From positions 1-48,144 of the forward strand of contig JAFDFZ010000026.1 in the NCBI GenBank assembly GCA_019309565.1: a stretch of DNA of 48,144 bases. The letters run 5' to 3'. The position numbers were made by a program, and so were the translations under genes. Under the pieces are notes generated by a model. The model ran no database searches, was not told the DNA's origin, and saw only the letters and a list, made by a program, of their open reading frames with translations. Positions 8,330-17,147 of this stretch are shown here, piece by piece. This stretch comes from Deltaproteobacteria bacterium (GTDB taxonomy: Bacteria > Desulfobacterota > Desulfobacteria > Desulfobacterales > SURF-15). Numbering within the stretch: the first letter of the stretch is position 1; every line of letters begins with the position of its first letter.

Positions 8330-8575
8330 GCAATTCTCGGTGAACACTAAAACTCGTTTAATTTCGCCGGACAATCGGATTTTTGCGCGCTCAAAACTCG
8401 CATAAAAATGAGCCTAAAACCGAGCCTGGCAGCCGCTTCGAGAATATATTTGTCGTAACTAAAGTTTCGCACCTCATATTTATAGGAAATGCCTTATATG
8501 ATGGCGTCGAATGAAATTTTTAAAGGCAAAATACACTTTACTATCCTTCGATGACGGCACAATAGGCGCTTAACG
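8330..8575 (+). repeat. Dispersed repeat, copy C
   Basis: It begins GCAATTCTCGGTGAACAC, carries AAAATGAGCCTAAAACCGAGC (like copy B's AAAGTGCGCCTAAAATCGAG), and ends with the conserved block GTCGAATGAAATTTTTAAAG GCAAAATACA and GATGACGGCACAAT. It is the longest of the three copies and lies in the large gap between the DadA-like gene and the importer. It has no convincing coding capacity: an in-frame 15-codon peptide from 8499 is not conserved in copy A. Confidence 0.7.
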
Positions 8576-9083
8576 ACATCATATCGACAATTTGTTGTAG
8601 TTGTAATTTGGGCAACTACGGGGTGAGCTTAAGTGAACTAAACCCCGTTGTTTTAAAACTACCCAAAAGGCACAGGTGTCTGTTACTGATAAATCATACG
8701 TACAAGCCATTTTACTATGCTGTTATTTATGCAACTGCGGGGTAAAGTTAAGGAATTTGATCTATTTTTACAATGGAAGAGCGAAGCGATACCTTAACTT
8801 TAGGCACTTTAGATCACTTTAGATCCATTGGCAACTTTACGGTATTTTTTATTGACAGCCTACCATTTGAGCGTGTATGCAAATTTTGTATGAAGGCAGC
8901 CGCTTGAGCTTATGCTTTGGCGGATACTCATGGTAAGAAATATCTGCTGTAAACCGTCACTCGCCGGAAAAAGCCTTATTCAACCAAGGGATGATCTGTA
9001 AGTGTGCGATTTTTCACTCTGAAATCGCTTGCAGCTTACCGTATCAAAAGCATCACGTACGGTAGGCAGAGGAGCATATTGTT
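8576..9083. other. Structured intergenic region upstream of the importer
   Basis: No gene is visible. Two related segments, CAACTACGGGGTGAGCTTAAG (8613-8633) and CAACTGCGGGGTAAAGTTAAG (8732-8752), form a direct repeat about 119 bp apart. The first can also pair with AACCCCGTTG at 8641-8650. TAAAGTTAAGG (8743-8753) is an exact inverted match to CCTTAACTTTA (8792-8802). A possible sigma-70-like promoter for the importer is TTGACA at 8852-8857 with a poor -10 (TATGCA, 8876-8881) at 18-bp spacing. Confidence 0.4.
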
Positions 9084-10004
9084 TTGAGAACATATATCAT
9101 CAAGCGACTTGTTGAGGCCATCGGTGTCTGCCTGGTGATCTCGATGCTCTCGTTTTTTCTACTTTTTCTGAACACCGACCCTGCGCTTTTGCTGCTGCCG
9201 CCGGAAGCCGAGATGGAAGATATTGCTACTTTCAAAAAACAGATGGGGCTAGACCGGCCGGTTATCGTTCAGTATATCGATTTTCTGAGCAAGGTAGTGC
9301 TTCACGGCGACTTCGGAATTTCTTTCGTTGCAAAAGTTCCGGCTATCCGATTAATTGCAGAGCGGTTTCCGGCCACCCTGAAACTGGCCATCGCATCGTT
9401 GATCGTTATCAATTTTGTGGCCATACCGGTAGGAATGATTGCCGCCATCAGGCGGTACTCAATCATGGACAACATTGCAACTTTTATTGCGCTGGTTGGT
9501 CAGGCCATGCCGCTTTACTGGTTCGGCATCATGCTGATCATTGTTTTTGGGGTCTGGTTGGGGGTGTTGCCAATTTCCGGTTCCGACTCCCTGCTTCATC
9601 TGGTGCTTCCGGCCATCACCCTCGGCTCCTGGATTCTACCGGTCAATATGCGACTGGTGCGCTCTGGAATGTTGGAGGTACTAAATCAGGACTATATTCG
9701 GACCGCCCGGGCCAAGGGTCTGGAAGAAAGAAGAGTGTTGATCAAACACGCCTTTAAAAATGCTGCCATACCGGTCGTAACCGTTTCAGGCATGCAGTTT
9801 GGAGCGCTGCTGGGAGGAGCCGTCGTCACCGAGACCGTGTTTGCCTGGCCGGGATTGGGACGCCTGGCAGTTGATTCCATCCGTATGGGGGACTATCCCG
9901 TAGTTCAGGCCATTGTGGTGATCTTTGCCATGTGCATTATACTGGCAAATCTGATGGCAGATATTGTCGCAGCTTTTATAGATCCACGCATCCGTCTGGA
10001 TTAA
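9084..10004 (+). CDS. dppB: ABC importer permease, DppB/OppB type
   Basis: This is an inner-membrane permease (306 residues) of a peptide/opine/nickel-type ABC importer. The N-terminus (RTYIIKRLVEAIGVCLVISM) matches the conserved DppB opening, which supports a TTG start with AGAGGAG about ten bases upstream. About six membrane segments are visible. The cytoplasmic EAA loop is at ARAKGLEERRVLIKHAFKNA, the ATPase docking site. The C-terminus (DIVAAFIDPRIRLD) is typical. The stop overlaps the next ATG (TAATG). The symbol is family-level; the substrate is unknown. Confidence 0.93.
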   Translation: MRTYIIKRLVEAIGVCLVISMLSFFLLFLNTDPALLLLPPEAEMEDIATFKKQMGLDRPVIVQYIDFLSKVVLHGDFGISFVAKVPAIRLIAERFPATLKLAIASLIVINFVAIPVGMIAAIRRYSIMDNIATFIALVGQAMPLYWFGIMLIIVFGVWLGVLPISGSDSLLHLVLPAITLGSWILPVNMRLVRSGMLEVLNQDYIRTARAKGLEERRVLIKHAFKNAAIPVVTVSGMQFGALLGGAVVTETVFAWPGLGRLAVDSIRMGDYPVVQAIVVIFAMCIILANLMADIVAAFIDPRIRLD

Positions 10005-10939
10005 TGACCCACGGGAAAGAGGAAATGAGCATAAGTTTTGAGAACACAGAGCTGGATCGCCTTTCGGAAGATGTTGTGCCGTCGAAATTTAACCTGATTT
10101 TTCGCAAGATGTGGCATCTTCGCCTCGGGGTTGTCGGTGCCGTTCTGCTGTCGTGTTTGATCATCAGTGCTGTTTTTTGCCCCGTGCTGGCACCCTATGA
10201 TCCTTTCAAACAGAACATAATGAAACGCCTGGATCCTCCTGTTTGGTTGAAAGGAGGCAGCTTCGATCATCTGCTCGGAACAGATCATCTCGGCCGGGAT
10301 ATCCTCACCCGGATCATGTACGGGTCTCGGATTTCCCTGGTGGTGGGGGTGGCTGCTGTGATGTTGCAGGTGCTTATCGGCGTTGTGCTTGGGCTTCTGG
10401 CCGGGTACTATGGTGGGAAAATAGATTCCGTCATCTCTTTTATGGTAAACGCAATGATGGGTTTTCCGTTTATTCTGCTGGCCATGAGCCTGGTGGCTGT
10501 ATTGGGTCCCAGCCTGCAGAATATTATCATTGCCCTCGGTGTAACCGGCTGGACGGTTTTTACCAGGGTCACCCGAATCGAAACCATGAAACAGCGGGAG
10601 CAAGAATATGTCCTGGCAGCAACCAGCCTTGCCTTCACAACCAGGCGTATCCTGCTGCGGCATGTACTGCCCAACCTGGTTCCCAGCTTAACCGTGCTTG
10701 CCACCGTGGAAGTTGCGCGTGCAATCATCCGCGAGTCATTGCTAAGTTTTCTCGGCCTGGGTATCCAGCCGCCAACACCGAGCTGGGGAACCATGCTGGC
10801 GGAGGGAAGAGACTACATGCTGATGCAGTGGTGGTTGGCTGCCCTTCCCGGAGCCGCTATTTTTATCAGTGCGCTGGGTATCAACCTTCTGGGAGACGCA
10901 CTTCGCGATGTGATGGATCCGCATCTGAGAAAAAGCTGA
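10004..10939 (+). CDS. dppC: ABC importer permease, DppC/OppC type
   Basis: This is the second permease of the importer (311 residues). After a cytoplasmic N-terminal segment there is a membrane helix (LGVVGAVLLSCLIISAVF). Next comes the OppC N-terminal block (LLGTDHLGRDILTRIMYGSR) and a BPD domain with the EAA loop (EYVLAATSLAFTTRRILLRH). I chose the ATG at 10004, which overlaps the dppB stop. An in-frame ATG at 10025 (MSISFENTEL) behind GGGAAAGAGG would shorten the protein by seven residues and is also possible. The next gene starts two bases after the stop. Confidence 0.92.
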   Translation: MTHGKEEMSISFENTELDRLSEDVVPSKFNLIFRKMWHLRLGVVGAVLLSCLIISAVFCPVLAPYDPFKQNIMKRLDPPVWLKGGSFDHLLGTDHLGRDILTRIMYGSRISLVVGVAAVMLQVLIGVVLGLLAGYYGGKIDSVISFMVNAMMGFPFILLAMSLVAVLGPSLQNIIIALGVTGWTVFTRVTRIETMKQREQEYVLAATSLAFTTRRILLRHVLPNLVPSLTVLATVEVARAIIRESLLSFLGLGIQPPTPSWGTMLAEGRDYMLMQWWLAALPGAAIFISALGINLLGDALRDVMDPHLRKS

Positions 10940-10941
10940 TC

Positions 10942-11928
10942 ATGAATGCTTCAAACCATACGCTTTTAGAGGTTTGGGGGTTAAAAAAATACTTTCCTAT
11001 TACAAAGGGTCTGTTAGGAAAGACCGTTGGCTATGTATATGCCGTGGATGGCGTCAGTTTTTCGTTGAAATCAGGAGAGACATTGGGACTTGTGGGGGAA
11101 TCCGGCTGCGGTAAGACAACCGTGGGGCGTTGTCTGATGAGACTCTATGAACCCACAGATGGCCGGATCGTTTTTCAAGGCAGGGATATGACCCGGCTGA
11201 AACGTTCTGAGCTTATCCATCTCCGAACACAGATGCAGATGATATTTCAGGATCCATACTCCTCATTGAACCCCAGAATGCGAGTTAAAGAAATCATCGG
11301 GGAGTCGCTTCGGGTTCATCATCTGGTGCCTTCCGACCAATGGGAGGTGAAGATTTGTCAATTGCTTGAAAGCGTGGGCCTTCAGGCAGAGCATATGGCG
11401 CGGTATCCCCATGAGTTTTCCGGCGGCCAGCGTCAGCGCATAGGCATTGCACGAGCCCTTGCCATGTCCCCCAAACTGGTCGTGGCCGACGAGCCGGTTT
11501 CTGCACTGGATGTGTCGATCCAGGCCCAGGTGATTAACCTGCTGGATTCGTTGAAAACACGGTTTGATCTTTCCTATATTGTGATTGCCCATGACTTGAG
11601 TGTGGTGGAGCATGTTTCAGACCGCATTGCGGTCATGTATCTGGGCAAGCTGGTGGAAGAGGCCTCGGACAAAGAGCTCTACCTGAATCCCAGGCATCCA
11701 TACACCATCGCATTGCTGGAAGCAGTGCCCAAGGCAGAGCCGGGTGGACGGCAGCGCCGCCTAAAACGCAAACTGCTAAAAGGCGACGTACCCAGCCCTA
11801 TTAATCCGCCCCCTGGGTGTCGGTTTCATACCCGATGCCCCCGGGTGATGTCGATATGTCGGAAGGCAGAGCCCCGACGGGTGGCGGTTGCAGACCGCCA
11901 CTATGTGAGCTGTCATCTGTTTAATTAA
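10942..11928 (+). CDS. dppF: ABC importer ATPase, DppF/OppF type
   Basis: This 328-residue ATPase powers the importer. The start at 10942 ([20 protein letters not shown]) is the natural one; sequence further upstream in the same frame belongs to dppC read out of frame. Motifs in order are Walker [10 protein letters not shown]-loop [14 protein letters not shown], signature [15 protein letters not shown], Walker [13 protein letters not shown] and the H-loop [11 protein letters not shown]. The C-terminal oligopeptide-transporter extension ends with [19 protein letters not shown], a Cys-rich motif of the subfamily. [16 protein letters not shown] near the N-terminus is typical of DppF rather than DppD. 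Confidence 0.93.
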   Translation: MNASNHTLLEVWGLKKYFPITKGLLGKTVGYVYAVDGVSFSLKSGETLGLVGESGCGKTTVGRCLMRLYEPTDGRIVFQGRDMTRLKRSELIHLRTQMQMIFQDPYSSLNPRMRVKEIIGESLRVHHLVPSDQWEVKICQLLESVGLQAEHMARYPHEFSGGQRQRIGIARALAMSPKLVVADEPVSALDVSIQAQVINLLDSLKTRFDLSYIVIAHDLSVVEHVSDRIAVMYLGKLVEEASDKELYLNPRHPYTIALLEAVPKAEPGGRQRRLKRKLLKGDVPSPINPPPGCRFHTRCPRVMSICRKAEPRRVAVADRHYVSCHLFN

Positions 11929-12148
11929 AACCTAAACTGATCGGTTTTAAGGTTCAGGGTTCGGGGTCAGTGGGTTACAACCGATTGAAGCCGCTTGCAA
12001 TATCGAGCGGAATCTGGAAAATTCATCATAAACAAATGGGTTAAAACAGATTATACCACAACATATAGGCATCCTTTTAATACGTTGCATTTGGGGTTTT
12101 TAACCCGGAACGCGGAACGATGAGCCGCTTAACGTAGGTAAGAGTTTC

Positions 12149-13162
12149 ATGTCGGAAAAGCTGTTAAGGGTTAAGGATCTTCACACTCATTTTTTTACTC
12201 CTGAAGGAATCGTCAAGGCAGTCGACGGAGTGAGCTTCGATATAGCCCGGGGGCAAACCCTCGGCATTTTGGGGGAATCGGGTTGCGGAAAATCGGTAAC
12301 CGCGCTATCGATTATGAGGCTTATCCCTGATCCGCCCGGCAGGATCCGAAAGGGGGCCATTTTGATGGACGGACAGGATTTGCTTCAGGCAAGCGAGTCT
12401 GAGATGCGAAATATTCGCGGAAACAGGATTTCAATGATTTTCCAGGAGCCCATGACCTCCCTTAACCCGGTATACACCATAGGAAATCAGATATCGGAAA
12501 CTTATGTAATCCATCAGAATATGAATTTAAAAGACGCATTGAACCAATCGATCGAGATGCTTAAGATGGTCGGTATTCCAGCACCTGAAAAACGAGCACA
12601 TGAATACCCGCATCAACTTTCCGGCGGTATGCGACAGAGGGCCATGATTGCCATGGCCATGGCTTGCAAACCGAAGCTGTTGATCGCCGATGAGCCTACC
12701 ACGGCTCTGGATGTTACCATTCAAGCTCAGATCCTGAACCTGATGCTTCATCTTCAAGAAGAGCTGGGGATGGCGATCATGATGATTACCCATGATCTGG
12801 GGGTTATTGCCGAAATGAGTGATCATGTGGTGGTAATGTATGCCGGTGAGGTGGTAGAGTATTCTCCTATAGACATCCTGTTTACCCAATCCCTGCATCC
12901 CTATACAACCGGTCTGATGAAATCCATCCCCAAACTGGGTTCAAAGTTCAAGGAGGGGAAAACACCGCTTCAGGAAATACCCGGTGTTGTGCCGAATTTG
13001 ATCCGGATGCCTCCAGGCTGTCTTTTTGCTCCTAGATGCAATCGGGTCATGAAACAGTGTAATAGCCAGCGGCCACCGATGTTTATCATAAATGATAAAC
13101 ACGGGGCCAAATGTTGGCTTGTGGAACGAGAGGCCAAAGGTAGACTGTCATCATCTTATTAA
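12149..13162 (+). CDS. dppD: ABC importer ATPase, DppD/OppD type
   Basis: This is the second ATPase of the importer (337 residues). It has Walker A GESGCGKS, the Q-loop [20 protein letters not shown], signature [15 protein letters not shown], Walker [13 protein letters not shown] and the H-loop [11 protein letters not shown]. The C-terminal oligopeptide-transporter domain carries [17 protein letters not shown]. It follows dppF after a 220-bp gap that has no gene and contains GGTTCAGGGTTCGGGGTCAG. The F-before-D order and the gap are unusual for dpp operons, where D and F are usually adjacent. The gap may carry a second promoter or simply be degraded DNA. Confidence 0.92.
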   Translation: MSEKLLRVKDLHTHFFTPEGIVKAVDGVSFDIARGQTLGILGESGCGKSVTALSIMRLIPDPPGRIRKGAILMDGQDLLQASESEMRNIRGNRISMIFQEPMTSLNPVYTIGNQISETYVIHQNMNLKDALNQSIEMLKMVGIPAPEKRAHEYPHQLSGGMRQRAMIAMAMACKPKLLIADEPTTALDVTIQAQILNLMLHLQEELGMAIMMITHDLGVIAEMSDHVVVMYAGEVVEYSPIDILFTQSLHPYTTGLMKSIPKLGSKFKEGKTPLQEIPGVVPNLIRMPPGCLFAPRCNRVMKQCNSQRPPMFIINDKHGAKCWLVEREAKGRLSSSY

Positions 13163-13180
13163 TCCAAAAAGGAGGTTACC

Positions 13181-14713
13181 ATGAGAAAGTACAGGTTTAT
13201 TTTTACGGCAATACTTTTTTTGACGATCGTTTTTTTTGCACTGCCGTCGTTTGGCGCCAGGAAGGATACCCTGAAGATCGGGTTTCAGGAACGATTTTCG
13301 ACTCTGGACCATTACCAGTCAACCCTTCGGGTCACCATTCAGCTGGGATACATGATCTGGGATTCCTTGGTTACCCGAAATCCGGACACCGGACAGATTC
13401 TCCCCGGGCTGGCCAGAAGCTGGAAGATCATCAATCCCACCACCTGGGAGTTTAAAATTCAACCCGGCGTCAAATTCCATAACGGCAATCCCTGTAATGC
13501 AGAGGCCATTCGTTACACTATCGAAGAACGCATACTGGATGAGAAGCAGAAATCGCCCCAGCTGGGCAATTTCAAGTGGATTAAGAAAGTAGAGGTGATC
13601 GACGATATCACTTTCCGTATTATCACCTACAAACCCTATCCCATAGTGCTGGAAAGACTCAACACCCTGTTTGTTTACGATCCTGTTTATTGCAGGAAGG
13701 TAGGGGATCAGAAGGTGGCCGAAGCGCCCATGGGGTCCGGGCCGTACATGTTCGTCAAATGGGATAGAGGATCCCAGATCGTGCTTAAGAAAAATCCCAA
13801 CTACTGGAAAAAAGGAATCCCCAAGATCGAAAATGTGATTTGCCGGATCATACCCGAGATATCGACCCGGGCCGCTGAACTGATTTCAGGGGGGATCGAT
13901 TTCGGCCAGAATTACACCCCTGATCTTTGGCAGATGTTTGAGAAACACCCTAGGGTTGTTCCCATGGAAGTTCCCATTCTCAGGGTTAACTTCTGGCAAT
14001 TTGACGGATCGGCAGTGGCCTCCAAAGGTCCCTGGAACGACAAGAGAGTTCGTCAGGCAATCATCCACGCCATCGATCGTAAGGCCATCATCGAAAATAT
14101 CATGGGCGGCCATGCCGGGGAGCTGCATGGTCCATTGAACCCGTTGCACTGGGGCTATGATCCGATAGTGAAAGAACTGGATTATGAGTACAATCCAGAA
14201 AAAGCCAAGGCTCTTCTCAAGGAAGCCGGCTATGAAAAGGGCTTTGAAATAGATCTATGGCAATACGCCGGCTATCAAAACCAACCGAATCAGGCAGCCA
14301 TGGGTTATCTTCAGGAGGTGGGTATCAAAGTGAATATAAAGGACTACACGGGAAACACGGGGCAGCTGATAAAGCTTCGTAATGCTCGCAAGGTAACCGG
14401 TATAGGCAATTTTACCTGGGGTTCCTACAACATCTTCGATGCAGACGCCATACTGCCTTCCTGGTTTATGCTCAAGGAGGGAAAATGTTACAACCACGAT
14501 CAAGAGCTTAACGACTGGCTTCAGGAAGCCCGTGATACCGTGGATTCAACGAGGCGGAAAGAACTTTATCGAAAGGCACAGATAAGGATCGTAAAAGAGG
14601 CATACTGGATGCCATTTTTCATTGTACACCAGATTTTCGCCAGAAACAAGGAGCTGAACATCACCGTTGGTAGAGACGAGGTGCCGCGATACAACGAGGC
14701 GTTTTGGAAATAG
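13181..14713 (+). CDS. dppA: ABC importer periplasmic solute-binding protein, DppA/OppA family
   Basis: This 510-residue family 5 solute-binding protein captures the substrate in the periplasm for the preceding permeases. A Sec signal peptide is clear (positively charged start, then FIFTAILFLTIVFFALPSFG); no lipobox cysteine is seen, as usual for Gram-negative periplasmic proteins. Family landmarks are LARSWKIINPTTWEFKIQPG, VKFHNGNPCNAEAIRYT and RVRQAIIHAIDRKAII. A strong AAAGGAGG ribosome binding site precedes the ATG, suggesting higher expression than the permeases. The gene is followed by a perfect 15-bp hairpin. Confidence 0.93.
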   Translation: MRKYRFIFTAILFLTIVFFALPSFGARKDTLKIGFQERFSTLDHYQSTLRVTIQLGYMIWDSLVTRNPDTGQILPGLARSWKIINPTTWEFKIQPGVKFHNGNPCNAEAIRYTIEERILDEKQKSPQLGNFKWIKKVEVIDDITFRIITYKPYPIVLERLNTLFVYDPVYCRKVGDQKVAEAPMGSGPYMFVKWDRGSQIVLKKNPNYWKKGIPKIENVICRIIPEISTRAAELISGGIDFGQNYTPDLWQMFEKHPRVVPMEVPILRVNFWQFDGSAVASKGPWNDKRVRQAIIHAIDRKAIIENIMGGHAGELHGPLNPLHWGYDPIVKELDYEYNPEKAKALLKEAGYEKGFEIDLWQYAGYQNQPNQAAMGYLQEVGIKVNIKDYTGNTGQLIKLRNARKVTGIGNFTWGSYNIFDADAILPSWFMLKEGKCYNHDQELNDWLQEARDTVDSTRRKELYRKAQIRIVKEAYWMPFFIVHQIFARNKELNITVGRDEVPRYNEAFWK

Positions 14714-14732
14714 GGAATGAACCCTGTCGGAG

Positions 14733-14775
14733 AGCGCTGTTTAAGGGGGGGCGCCCGCCTCCCTTAAACAGCGCT
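14733..14775 (+). terminator. Strong hairpin after dppA
   Basis: A perfect 15-bp inverted repeat, AGCGCTGTTTAAGGG (14733-14747) and CCCTTAAACAGCGCT (14761-14775), flanks a 13-base GC-rich loop and is followed by a short T-containing stretch (TCTTTGATC). It sits between dppA and the acylase gene. The T-run is weak, so it may act as an intrinsic terminator, an attenuator, or a 3'-end stabiliser of the dppA message. Confidence 0.75.
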
Positions 14776-14807
14776 TCTTTGATCATTAATCATATAGAAA
14801 GGAAAGC

Positions 14808-17147
14808 ATGAAACAAAAGGATATTTCCGAGAAGGATTTTAAATCGGCCCTGCCGCAGACATCCGGGTCCTTTCGATTAAAAGGCATAGAGGCTCCCATC
14901 GAAATCTACAGGGATCGTTTCGGTATCCCGCATCTGTCTGCAAAAACTGTTCATGACGCCTTCTTCGGACAGGGGTTTGTAACCGCCCAGGACCGACTTT
15001 GGCATATGGATTACGATCGGCGTCATGCATACGGGCGTTTGTCTGAGTGGTTCGGCAGCGACGAGCTGATCAAGGATATCACCATGCGCCGGTTTGGTAT
15101 AGGTGCCACGGTAAAAAGAGACTACCAGGCCGTTAATGCCGAAACCCGCGCCATGCTGGATGCATATACCGCAGGGGTAAACAGTTTTATCAAACATTCG
15201 AACAGTCTGCCCATCGAATACCGCCTTCTCGATGAACAGCCGGAACCCTGGAGGGGCTGGGATTGTTTTGCCGTATACAAGGTGCGACATATTTTCATGG
15301 GGGTTTTCGAAGGGAAATTGTGGCGGGCAAAGCTTGTCAATACCCTGGGGCCGGAAAAAGCAGCCGAACTGCTGAGGGGATATCAGCCGGGCCACCTGGT
15401 CATAGTTCCGCCGGGGCATGGCTATGACGGTCCGGCACTTGATGGCCTGCAGGAGCTAAGCAAGAACATCGGGGCCATCCAGTGGTTAAGGGAACATCCA
15501 GAGGCCGGCAGCAACAGCTGGGCGGTTCACGGCTCCAGGACCGCCACCGGCAGACCGTTTTTGGCCGGAGACTCGCACCGTCTGCTGGATACCCCAAATG
15601 TGTACTATCAGAACCATATCCGCTGCCCGGAATTCGACGTCATCGGGCTTTCTTTTCCGGGATGCCCTGGTTTTCCCCATTTCGGACATAACCCCAGCGT
15701 GGCCTGGTGCGTAACCCACGCCCAGGCCGACTACCAGGATCTTTACGTGGAGCGGTTTTCAGCAGAAGATCCCGCCAAATACGAATTTAAGGGCGAATGG
15801 AAAGAGGCCGAAATCAGGCGCGAGACCATAAGGGTTAGAAATTCGGCACCTCGTGAGATCGACGTTGTGGTTACCCAACACGGCCCCATCATCAGCGGGG
15901 GGCCTGCAGAAGGTTACGGGCTTGCTTTTAAATACACGGCAACTGCAGCTCCATATGTGGGTTTCGAGTGTCTGCTTCCGATGATGCGGGCAGGTAGCGT
16001 TGAGGAGATGGATGCTGCAATGGAAAAATGGGTCGATCCCTGCAACAATTTTTTGTTTTCAGACACAAACGGAACCATCGCCTACCTTCATCGAGGACAG
16101 GTGCCGATTCGGCCCATGGCAAATGCGTGGCTGCCGGTGCCTGGATGGACAGGCGATTTCGAATGGCGCGGCAATATCCCGTTTGCAGAAGCGTTACGGA
16201 TTCAAAACCCGAAAACCGGATTTATCGTTACGGCCAACAACCGCATATCTGATAAAGACTATCCTTATTACATAGCCCTTAATTATGTTCCCGAGTATCG
16301 GGCCCGCCGCATATTTGAACGGCTGGATAAGATTAAGAAAGCAACAATGCAAGATATGAAATCCGTGCACGGGGATCGGGTTTCAATACCGGCTCAGAAA
16401 ATGCTGTGGCTTTTTTCCAGGATTAACCCCCCTGATCCATTTGCAGACGAGGCGCTTGAGTCTCTTTGCCAATGGAACGGCGCCATGGAGCCCGACGCGG
16501 TTGCACCGACCATTTACAGCGCCTTTCGAATCAAGCTACTGAAACGATTTTTAGAGCATCACGTGGGTTCGCTCTGCAAGGAGATGTTTACCGCCACCGG
16601 TCGCGGCGCCCCCCGGCATCTGGTGGAGCTGGCTTCTGTAATGGCAGCCATGGTGGAAAAAGACGACCCCTCTTTGTTGCCGCCCGGTACAACATGGGTT
16701 TCCATGGCAACGGATGCCTTAAGCGAAACGTTGTCTTTTCTTAAAGAGCGGTTCGGTGATGACATGAACGGGTGGAGCTGGGGTGCGGTTCATCACACCC
16801 AGCCTAAACATCCTTTGTCAGAACTTTTCCCACAGCACAGAAACCTGTTGAATCCTGCCTCGGTTGGCATGGGGGGTGATGGAGACACGCCGCTTGCCGC
16901 AGGCTATGCGTCAGCAAGCCCTTTTGCGGTTACCCTGCTGTCGGTGGCCCGATACGTATATGATCTGTCGGATTGGGATAATTCGGGGTGGGCTGTACCG
17001 TTAGGGGTGTCGGGTCATCCGGCAAGCTCTCATTACTCGGATCAGTTGCCCGTCTGGAGCCGCCTGGATCTCGTTCCCATGTTGTATGACTGGGAGCTTA
17101 TAGCAGCGCAGGCTGAATCTCATCAGGTGTTGGCTCCTGAATCTTAA
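14808..17147 (+). CDS. Penicillin-acylase-family Ntn hydrolase without signal peptide
   Basis: This 779-residue member of the penicillin amidase (S45) family hydrolyses amide bonds of N-acyl compounds. The proenzyme normally cuts itself before the nucleophilic serine. Here Ser235 in GSNSW matches that position, giving an N-terminal part of about 234 residues and a C-terminal part of about 545. Other family blocks are YRDRFGIPHL, FGQGFVTAQDRLWHMDYDRR, FLAGDSHRLL, VTQHGPIISGG and IVTANNRI. The N-terminus (MKQKDISEKDFKSALPQTSG) is hydrophilic with no signal peptide, unlike typical periplasmic family members, so it probably acts in the cytoplasm on imported substrate. The start has GAAAGGAAAG upstream. 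The acyl specificity is unknown; acyl-homoserine-lactone or glutaryl acylase activity is possible. Confidence 0.92.
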   Translation: MKQKDISEKDFKSALPQTSGSFRLKGIEAPIEIYRDRFGIPHLSAKTVHDAFFGQGFVTAQDRLWHMDYDRRHAYGRLSEWFGSDELIKDITMRRFGIGATVKRDYQAVNAETRAMLDAYTAGVNSFIKHSNSLPIEYRLLDEQPEPWRGWDCFAVYKVRHIFMGVFEGKLWRAKLVNTLGPEKAAELLRGYQPGHLVIVPPGHGYDGPALDGLQELSKNIGAIQWLREHPEAGSNSWAVHGSRTATGRPFLAGDSHRLLDTPNVYYQNHIRCPEFDVIGLSFPGCPGFPHFGHNPSVAWCVTHAQADYQDLYVERFSAEDPAKYEFKGEWKEAEIRRETIRVRNSAPREIDVVVTQHGPIISGGPAEGYGLAFKYTATAAPYVGFECLLPMMRAGSVEEMDAAMEKWVDPCNNFLFSDTNGTIAYLHRGQVPIRPMANAWLPVPGWTGDFEWRGNIPFAEALRIQNPKTGFIVTANNRISDKDYPYYIALNYVPEYRARRIFERLDKIKKATMQDMKSVHGDRVSIPAQKMLWLFSRINPPDPFADEALESLCQWNGAMEPDAVAPTIYSAFRIKLLKRFLEHHVGSLCKEMFTATGRGAPRHLVELASVMAAMVEKDDPSLLPPGTTWVSMATDALSETLSFLKERFGDDMNGWSWGAVHHTQPKHPLSELFPQHRNLLNPASVGMGGDGDTPLAAGYASASPFAVTLLSVARYVYDLSDWDNSGWAVPLGVSGHPASSHYSDQLPVWSRLDLVPMLYDWELIAAQAESHQVLAPES

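Noticed and set aside
8613..8802. CRISPR array or tandem-repeat array
   Set aside because: Only two imperfect repeat units with unequal content; no regular spacers and no cas genes.
10001..10663. Minus-strand frame of 220 codons opposite dppC
   Set aside because: Shadow of dppC with typical antisense His/Gln bias.
10243..10941. Long N-terminal extension of the dppF frame
   Set aside because: It is dppC read out of frame; the family N-terminus begins at 10942.
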